The notes under the pieces were generated by a model. The model did not search any database and was not told where the DNA came from. It saw nothing but the letters and a program-made list of their open reading frames with translations. A stretch of DNA of 64,000 nucleotides from Marinifilaceae bacterium (GTDB lineage: Bacteria; Bacteroidota; Bacteroidia; Bacteroidales; Marinifilaceae): contig JAOARN010000151.1 in the NCBI GenBank assembly GCA_025210485.1, positions 55,084 through 119,083 of the forward strand, read 5' to 3'. The position numbers were made by a program, and so were the translations under genes. Of this stretch, positions 58,299 through 64,000 are shown in pieces (position 1 is the first letter of the stretch; every line of letters begins with the position of its first letter).

Positions 58299-59318
58299 TT
58301 ACATAGTTATCATAGTTGCTCCCCAACCATATTCTTTAAATGAGGCATCTTGAAAGTATAGTTTGGAATATTTACGTTTCAGTTCCTCGTATATTTTCTT
58401 TTTCAAGGTTCCATTACCTATACCATGTATAAATACAATTTTCTTTCCCTTTTTGCTATGATTTTCACGCATGACTTCATGAAATTTAGAAAGCTGGTAT
58501 TCCAAAATATCTGCATTTGACATCCCGACAACAGAATCTATTAATTCATTAATATGTAAGTCAATTTCGAGAATTTCATTTTCATTCTGCTTAATCTGCT
58601 GTTTTTGAACAATTTTTGATTTTTCTCGAATTATATTTTTGAATTCTTTATCAGACATATTTTCGATACTAGCCTCAAGAGCATCGTTATTAAGTTTAAA
58701 TGCAACGGCTGGTTGTCTAAAATATGCCGTTTCCATATAGGAAGATTCCTTTCTAAATTTAACAGGATTAATTTTCAATAATCTTTCGAAAGGTTTCAGA
58801 GGATTATTCAGACCATCTTGGTAAAAAATGACCTGGAATAAGCAATTTTTAATATCTCCAATTTCAGAGCGAGAATATCCTGATAATTCAATTTTGGATT
58901 TTGATTCAAGTTTGCCTTGTTTAATTCCCTTTAATCCTGCTCCCGTATTATGATAAAAGCTGAATAAGATATTATATTTAGTATTATTCACTAAATATAA
59001 TTTCATATCACTATCAAGATAATTTTCCTCGCTATTAGGCACAAAGACAGCAAGAACATCAGTTTTGTCGGCAAAAAGACTTTCTATCTTTTTGCCAGAA
59101 CTAAGTTTATGTTCAAATTTTTCTTGAATTATTTCTTCCTCTTGAGCTCTGCTATTTTCGGCTTGTTTAGTAACAACAAGATTTTTAGCAAGACATGGTA
59201 TTTCAAAATCATCATCAGGGTTTAGAACAAGAACAGTATTTGAGTCTATAATTTCGACCACTCTACCACCACCAACATCATTCAAAAATCTAACCTCATC
59301 TCCAATTTTTATATTCAT
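58299..59318 (-). CDS. DUF2027 and Smr domain protein
   Basis: This 339-residue protein has an N-terminal SH3-like segment (IGDEVRFLNDVGGGRVVEI), a beta-rich DUF2027 middle (about 90-220) and a C-terminal Smr domain. The Smr core EIDLHINEL and the HGIGNGTLKKKIYEEL loop are those of MutS2-type small MutS-related endonuclease domains. Smr domains nick or bind branched or ribosome-associated nucleic acid in studied cases. The DUF2027-Smr combination is characteristic of Bacteroidota. Its specific role is unknown. Confidence 0.88.
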   Translation of the reverse strand: MNIKIGDEVRFLNDVGGGRVVEIIDSNTVLVLNPDDDFEIPCLAKNLVVTKQAENSRAQEEEIIQEKFEHKLSSGKKIESLFADKTDVLAVFVPNSEENYLDSDMKLYLVNNTKYNILFSFYHNTGAGLKGIKQGKLESKSKIELSGYSRSEIGDIKNCLFQVIFYQDGLNNPLKPFERLLKINPVKFRKESSYMETAYFRQPAVAFKLNNDALEASIENMSDKEFKNIIREKSKIVQKQQIKQNENEILEIDLHINELIDSVVGMSNADILEYQLSKFHEVMRENHSKKGKKIVFIHGIGNGTLKKKIYEELKRKYSKLYFQDASFKEYGWGATMITM

Positions 59319-59429
59319 TTTATTATATTTTGTATTTTCAGACTATTATATTAATTAGATACTTTCAAATTTAACATTTACAATCTAATTTAAAAAAGCT
59401 GAGAGTATATATTATACAATGTTCATAAT

Positions 59430-59461
59430 AAAAAAACACCATAAAATCCTGTTTTATGGTG
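59430..59461 (-). terminator. Terminator of rprXY
   Basis: CACCATAAAA (59437-59446) and TTTTATGGTG (59452-59461) form a 10-bp perfect stem with a five-base loop. On the minus strand it is followed by a seven-T run. Confidence 0.88.
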
Positions 59462-59497
59462 CAAATTATTTTATAAATATATCTGTATAAGAAAAAA

Positions 59498-60187
59498 TCA
59501 AACTATAAGTTTATATCCTTTTCCGTGTACATTAATAATTTCGATACTAGAATCTGGCTTAAGATGCTTACGTAATTTTGTAATATATACATCCATACTT
59601 CTTGCATTGAAATAATTATCATCAATCCAAATAGTTTTAAGAGCAAGATTACGTTCCAAAACCTTATTTGCATTATTACATAATAATTTTAATAATTCGG
59701 ATTCTTTGGTCGTAAGTTTAATAACCTTATCTTCCTCATATGTAAGCAATTGTTTTTTTGAATCAAAAACAAATTTACCAAGTTTGAAAACTTCTGTTTG
59801 AATTTCCGTTGAATTAGCACCAGATCTTCTCAAAACAGCTTCAATCCGAACGATAAGTTCTTCCATAGAGAAAGGTTTTGTCATATAATCGTCGGCGCCA
59901 ATCTTAAATCCTTCCAAGACATCCTCTTTCATAGATTTGGCTGTAAGGAATATAATCGGAATCTCACTATTAATCGACCTGATATCTTTAGCAAGTGTGA
60001 AACCATCACGATTTGGCATCATCACATCGAAAATACAAAGGTCATATGGATTTTTTAGAAATTCATCATATGCCTTGTCTCCATCCTCACAGAGAGTAGT
60101 ATCATATTCTTTTGCGATTAAATACTCCTTTAGCAATAATCCAAGATTAGTATCATCTTCTGCTAATAAAATTTTACTCTTGCTCAT
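59498..60187 (-). CDS. rprY: OmpR-family response regulator (RprY-like)
   Basis: This 229-residue regulator has a receiver domain (ILLAEDDTNLGLLL with acidic pocket, phospho-acceptor Asp in CIFDVMMPNRDGFTL, TAKSMKEDVLEGFKIGADDY and TKPFSMEEL) and a C-terminal winged helix (YFNARSMDVYITKLRKHLKPD, ending NVHGKGYKLIV). The receiver strongly resembles Bacteroides RprY. The kinase gene lies three bases upstream, forming an operon with a terminator past this gene. Target genes are unknown; the aminotransferase region opposite may be one. Confidence 0.9.
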   Translation of the reverse strand: MSKSKILLAEDDTNLGLLLKEYLIAKEYDTTLCEDGDKAYDEFLKNPYDLCIFDVMMPNRDGFTLAKDIRSINSEIPIIFLTAKSMKEDVLEGFKIGADDYMTKPFSMEELIVRIEAVLRRSGANSTEIQTEVFKLGKFVFDSKKQLLTYEEDKVIKLTTKESELLKLLCNNANKVLERNLALKTIWIDDNYFNARSMDVYITKLRKHLKPDSSIEIINVHGKGYKLIV

Positions 60188-60190
60188 ACT

Positions 60191-61720
60191 TTATTTTTTT
60201 AATGGAAGGTATACTTCAAATTTAGATCCTTTGTTTAGAGTACTTTCGACCTGAACTACACCAGAATGCGCATCCACAATTTTCTTTACATAAGATAGTC
60301 CAAGACCGAAACCTTTAACATTATGAACATTACCTGTATGTACTCTAAAAAATCTTTCAAATATCATTTTCTGATCATCTTTACTTATACCAATGCCGTT
60401 ATCCGTAACCGAAATCACCACCCATTTATCTCTATTTCTGGTACTTATAGAAATTTCAGGTGCATCTTTTGAGTACTTCACCGCATTGTCAAGTAAATTC
60501 ATTATCACATTACTTACATGAACTTCGTCAGCCAATATTTCATCTTCGACAGCATCAAGATTTTGATACATATTACCTTTTTTATCCTCGACACGGATTA
60601 TAAAATTAGGTAATAAATTTTGAATCACAGTATGAATTTGAATTGTTTTTAATTTAAGCTTCATTCTGCTTTCGTTAAATATTGCCATTTGCAATACTTT
60701 CTCCACCTGATATGTAAGTCTTTTACTTTCGTCGTTAATTATTTTAGCAATATTATCAACAGATGAGCTGGTACTACCCATAATAGATGAATCTTTAAGC
60801 ATTTGAGATGCCAAAGATATTGTAGATATGGGTGTTTTAAACTCATGTGTCATATTATTAATAAAATCATTTTTTATGTTTGACACTTTCTTTTGCCTAA
60901 ATATAATCAAAATTGTAAAAACACTACATAAAACTAAAATTACAATTAAAACAAAAGATGGTATTAACATTGAATATGAACCAACTAGATAATTTGCTTT
61001 GGTTGGGAAATATAGACATAAGAAATTATTACTTTTGATTATTCCATCGGCAAATAATTGTTTTGAGTAAAGTTCTGAAATATTATTTGCGAAATAATTT
61101 TTGGAATACTTTTCATAATTATTTTCTGACTTAATGGCATATTCAAATTCGAGTTTTATCCCATTATCTTTTAAGCTTTTATAAATCTTATCTTTTACTT
61201 TTTCAAGATTTATTCTATCCTCTATTTTAAGGGCTGAACGTTTTAATTGATTTACAAATTTTACAAGATCATCGACTTCAGATTGTTGATTTTTTTCAAA
61301 ATCTCTATGAATTTTATCATTTGAACTTGACAGACCTTGTCCTCTTTTTTTGTATCTAGGGTATGCAAAGGTATTAAGTAATGATTTTCGACGTGCTGCT
61401 TCATATACATTTAGCTCTGCATTCTTCTGATTTTTAGGGCCTACAGGAATATAAATACTCATTCCAGAAAGCTGTCTTCCCTTATTTTCTTGATATATAT
61501 TATTGTTGTACTCCTGATACTCCGAACTTAGAATCATATTTGATAGGTCTTCTGTTTTTAAAGAAGACACCACTTGATCCATTGCAATATTAACTGTAAG
61601 GTCAAATTGTTCTTTTCTGATTCGAGAGGCCGATTGGAAATATCTTATTTGAACAATAATTAATCCAAATAAAGATAGGCACAGAATTATGGTAACTAAC
61701 CAAATATACTTTTGATTCAT
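60191..61720 (-). CDS. rprX: Membrane sensor histidine kinase (RprX-like)
   Basis: This 509-residue kinase has two membrane segments (about 6-28 and 254-276, flanking a periplasmic sensor domain of roughly 225 residues). The sensor domain is followed by HisKA with the phospho-His in FINNMTHEFKTPISTISLAS and HATPase_c with VIMNLLDNAVKYSK, SVTDNGIGISKDDQK and GFGLGLSYVKKI. All boxes are intact. The gene order kinase then regulator with a three-base gap, and the partner's similarity, support RprX. The signal is unknown. Confidence 0.9.
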   Translation of the reverse strand: MNQKYIWLVTIILCLSLFGLIIVQIRYFQSASRIRKEQFDLTVNIAMDQVVSSLKTEDLSNMILSSEYQEYNNNIYQENKGRQLSGMSIYIPVGPKNQKNAELNVYEAARRKSLLNTFAYPRYKKRGQGLSSSNDKIHRDFEKNQQSEVDDLVKFVNQLKRSALKIEDRINLEKVKDKIYKSLKDNGIKLEFEYAIKSENNYEKYSKNYFANNISELYSKQLFADGIIKSNNFLCLYFPTKANYLVGSYSMLIPSFVLIVILVLCSVFTILIIFRQKKVSNIKNDFINNMTHEFKTPISTISLASQMLKDSSIMGSTSSSVDNIAKIINDESKRLTYQVEKVLQMAIFNESRMKLKLKTIQIHTVIQNLLPNFIIRVEDKKGNMYQNLDAVEDEILADEVHVSNVIMNLLDNAVKYSKDAPEISISTRNRDKWVVISVTDNGIGISKDDQKMIFERFFRVHTGNVHNVKGFGLGLSYVKKIVDAHSGVVQVESTLNKGSKFEVYLPLKK

Positions 61721-62169
61721 CTAAAGTCTTTTTTCAATTATGTAAAACCTAGGCTTCTATATCGTCTTGGTTATATGAAATTTCAAGCAAAACTGTGTTT
61801 TGTCCTAAAACTTTTATGACACACAAATATATCAAAAATAGAAAGACAGCAATTTAGCTTAACAATCTTTAACAATAGGTAAAATGTTCTTAATTTTCTA
61901 AACCCAAATATAAACGGCGATATAATTATTATAATATTAGCATAATAAATATAAATTGTAAGGAATTAAGATTTTTTAGTTTTAAATTGTAAGGAAAATT
62001 CTTAAAATTGTGCATTATTATAATTTTAAGATTTAATCTAATCTTTAAACTTGGTTTAATATTATCAAAACTAGTTTAAAATATTTTGACTCTTATAAAA
62101 CTTAATAAAGAGGTTTACTCAAAAACCATAATATAACTTAAGCACAAAAACAATTAAAAAATTTCTAAG
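61721..62169. other. Divergent intergenic region between rprX and aminotransferase
   Basis: About 450 AT-rich bases with a 13-bp direct repeat, listed separately. No gene was found. Confidence 0.5.
61953..61996. promoter_or_regulatory. Pair of 13-bp direct repeats, candidate regulator site
   Basis: AAATTGTAAGGAA occurs at 61953-61965 and 61984-61996, a 31-bp period close to three helical turns. Direct repeats on one face of the helix are typical of OmpR-family binding. The next gene on the minus strand is the rprX kinase. Confidence 0.4.
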
Positions 62170-63480
62170 ATGAATAATACACCTATAAAAAAAGAGATTG
62201 TTGATAATAATCTAGAAAACTGTGAAATCAAAGATATGAACCAAGCTAGTATTCGTGACATTGTACGTGTTGTGAATATGATTGAAAAAGACAGTGGCGA
62301 AAAATTTGTTAGAATGGAAATGGGTGTTCCTGGTTTGAAAGCTTCAGAAATAGGTCGTCAAGCAGAAAAAGATGCTATAGATAACGGTGTTGTTGCTGAT
62401 TATCCTATGCTTGAAGGTATTCAACCTTTAAAAGAAGAAGGATCTCGATTTATTAAAAACTTCATGAATGTAGATCTTGCTCCACAGGGAATTATTCCTA
62501 CAGTTGGCTCTATGCAAGGTGGATATGCTGCATTTATGACTGCTGCAGCTTGCGATCCTAAAAAAGACACAATCTTGTTTATAGACCCAGGTTTTCCTGT
62601 ACAAAAAACACAATTGGAAATCATGGGTGTAAAATACGCTTCTTTTGATATATACAACTTCAGAGGTGAAAAACTAAGAGCAAAATTAGAGGAATTGCAC
62701 AAGGCTGGTAATATTGCAGCTATTGTATATTCGAACCCTAACAATCCTGCTTGGATTTGCCTTAACGATGAAGAACTTCAAATTATCGGTGAAATTTCGA
62801 ACAAATATGACACTATTATTCTTGAAGATCTTGCATACTTTGCAATGGACTTTAGAAGCGATCTTGGAAAACCAGGTGAGGCTCCTTACCAACCAACTGT
62901 TGCTAAATATACAGACAATTACATTTTGATGATTTCTAGTTCTAAAGTATTTAGTTACGCAGGACAAAGAATTGGATTACTTTGTATTTCGGACAAATTA
63001 TACTCAAGAAGATTCGAAAATTTAAAAACTAGATTCGGTGGTGGTGAATTTGGATACACTATTGTATTCAGAATTATCTACACTCTTTCTTCTGGTACAT
63101 CTCACTCAGCTCAGTATGCATTAGCAGCAATGTTAAAAGAAGCGAATGATGGTAAATTTGATTTCATAAGCGATGTTAAAGAATATGGTGAAAGAGCTGG
63201 AATCATGAAAAAAATGTTTACTGACAATGGATTCGAAATCGTTTACAATAAAGATGTAGACAAAGACTTAGCTGATGGATTCTATTTTACAATTGCATAC
63301 CCAGAAATGTCTGGAGCTGAATTAAATAAGGAATTACTTTACTATGGAGTATCTGCTATTAACTTGGCCGAAACTGGAAGTGAAAGAGAGGGACTTAGAG
63401 CTTGTGTGTCTCAAATATCAAGAGACCAATTCCCTGCATTAAAAGAAAGATTAGAAGCTTTTAGAGCTGATCATAAATAA
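62170..63480 (+). CDS. Class I/II pyridoxal-phosphate aminotransferase
   Basis: This 436-residue fold-type I aminotransferase shows TVGSMQGGYAAF in the phosphate-binding start, DPGFPVQKTQ, the PLP-pairing region YSNPNNPAWICL with the substrate Asn, ILEDLAYFAMDF with the ring-contacting Asp/Tyr and the Schiff-base Lys in ISSSKVFSYAGQRIGL. An N-terminal extension of about 30 residues precedes the fold. It looks closest to aspartate/aromatic-type enzymes, but the amino donor cannot be told from sequence. It is monocistronic with its own terminator and divergent from rprXY. Confidence 0.9.
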   Translation: MNNTPIKKEIVDNNLENCEIKDMNQASIRDIVRVVNMIEKDSGEKFVRMEMGVPGLKASEIGRQAEKDAIDNGVVADYPMLEGIQPLKEEGSRFIKNFMNVDLAPQGIIPTVGSMQGGYAAFMTAAACDPKKDTILFIDPGFPVQKTQLEIMGVKYASFDIYNFRGEKLRAKLEELHKAGNIAAIVYSNPNNPAWICLNDEELQIIGEISNKYDTIILEDLAYFAMDFRSDLGKPGEAPYQPTVAKYTDNYILMISSSKVFSYAGQRIGLLCISDKLYSRRFENLKTRFGGGEFGYTIVFRIIYTLSSGTSHSAQYALAAMLKEANDGKFDFISDVKEYGERAGIMKKMFTDNGFEIVYNKDVDKDLADGFYFTIAYPEMSGAELNKELLYYGVSAINLAETGSEREGLRACVSQISRDQFPALKERLEAFRADHK

Positions 63481-63495
63481 TTAACTCAACCAAAT

Positions 63496-63537
63496 GAACC
63501 ATCTTCTATTTTATATAGTAAAGGTGGTTCTTTTTTA
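63496..63537 (+). terminator. Terminator of the aminotransferase gene
   Basis: GAACCATCTT (63496-63505) pairs with AAGGTGGTTC (63521-63530; one G-U pair) and is followed by six T residues, 16 bases past the stop. Confidence 0.82.
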
Positions 63538-64000
63538 TTATACAAAATAGACTGAATAGATTTCTCACCTATAAAATTTTACTATTATAACTTAGTAAAA
63601 CATTCAGCTAATCAACCGAACAATTTATATACTTTTTGATTCTACTAATTAGTTTTTCACAATGTTACCGTTTATGGTTGGTAAATAAAACTCATTCAAA
63701 TCGACACATATACTAAATTGATATAAAGATATTTACATAAATATATTCTCGATCATCAATTTAATTAATTATGTATAATAAACCAAGAACTCAATCACAC
63801 AAATTACTTATTACCAAAACAATGCCTAAAACTATACTAAAACATAAGATTATCATAAGATTAGATTTCTTCACCAACCACAAACGAGAACATTCCCAAA
63901 TAGCTATTAAAAAAGGTGCAGGAAAGACTAAATAAGACTACGTTTCAAAATATAAATCATAATTTTAAACAGCATGCAAATAATCATATAACTAAACAAC
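63538..64000. other. Non-coding right edge
   Basis: AT-rich sequence to the window edge with no open frame, hairpin or RNA gene recognised. Confidence 0.5.

Noticed and set aside
1..64000. tRNA, rRNA, tmRNA or riboswitch genes
   Set aside because: Intergenic regions were read for T-loop-like GGTTCGA segments and strong clover-leaf or aptamer features; the one GGTTCG hit (38365) is a simple palindrome. A covariance-model scan was not possible here.

Overview
The window is about 30% GC and looks like a chromosomal segment of a marine, facultatively anaerobic Bacteroidota, probably a relative of Marinifilum, Labilibaculum or Ancylomarina. The phylum is supported by a type IX secretion-type giant surface protein (CHU_C C-terminus) with a PorP/SprF partner, Bacteroidota-type promoters (TTG, about 19-20 bp, TAnnTTTG), Porin_10 and DUF3078 outer-membrane barrels, a BlaR1-like protein with TonB C-terminal domains, and an RprX/RprY-like two-component pair. 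The genus guess is inference.

Layout. 1-3.1 kb: rpmH and a blaI/blaR1-like pair. 3.1-8 kb: an omega-amidase-like nitrilase, secG, and a very acidic TPR protein swollen by roughly 520-bp internal repeats. 8-16.4 kb: kdsB, a Rieske-like lipoprotein lacking the usual histidine ligands, a small membrane protein, greA-HIT, a CoA-type Nudix hydrolase, an MltF-like lytic transglycosylase and a Porin_10 barrel. 16.5-22.6 kb: a hybrid multi-PAS/GAF histidine kinase, a 7-TM histidine kinase-like protein with an eroded ATPase domain, and a glutamine-amidotransferase-like lipoprotein. 23-30 kb: a class V aminotransferase, an exported nickel-SOD-like protein, menD-menB, a long intergenic palindromic repeat element and a Mn-type SOD. 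30-36.9 kb: a membrane protein, tryptophanase, a DUF3078 barrel, a cupin and a lipoprotein.

36.9-41 kb is an accessory-looking patch: a second copy of the dispersed repeat, a multiply broken ada-like alkyltransferase pseudogene and a Septu-type defence pair (ptuA-ptuB). 41.5-52.1 kb holds a 3,166-residue secreted protein (five beta-helix-like units, about 14 SprB-type repeats, CHU_C) followed by its PorP/SprF-like partner.

52.8-58.2 kb is a tightly packed carotenoid operon: phytoene synthase, CruF-like hydratase family protein, acyltransferase, family 2 glycosyltransferase, TPR protein and CrtI desaturase. The gene set predicts a hydroxylated, glycosylated and acylated carotenoid. No GGPP synthase or lycopene cyclase is present in the window. 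58.2-64 kb: a DUF2027-Smr protein, rprY-rprX and a class I/II aminotransferase.

Most convergent gene pairs are separated by clear hairpin-plus-T-tract terminators. I saw no rRNA, tRNA, CRISPR array, integrase or intact transposase. The most unusual items are the exported Ni-SOD-like protein whose active-site hook lies behind a Sec signal, the acyl-glycosyl-carotenoid operon with an unexplained TPR member, the repeat-expanded gene beside secG, and the palindromic dispersed repeat.
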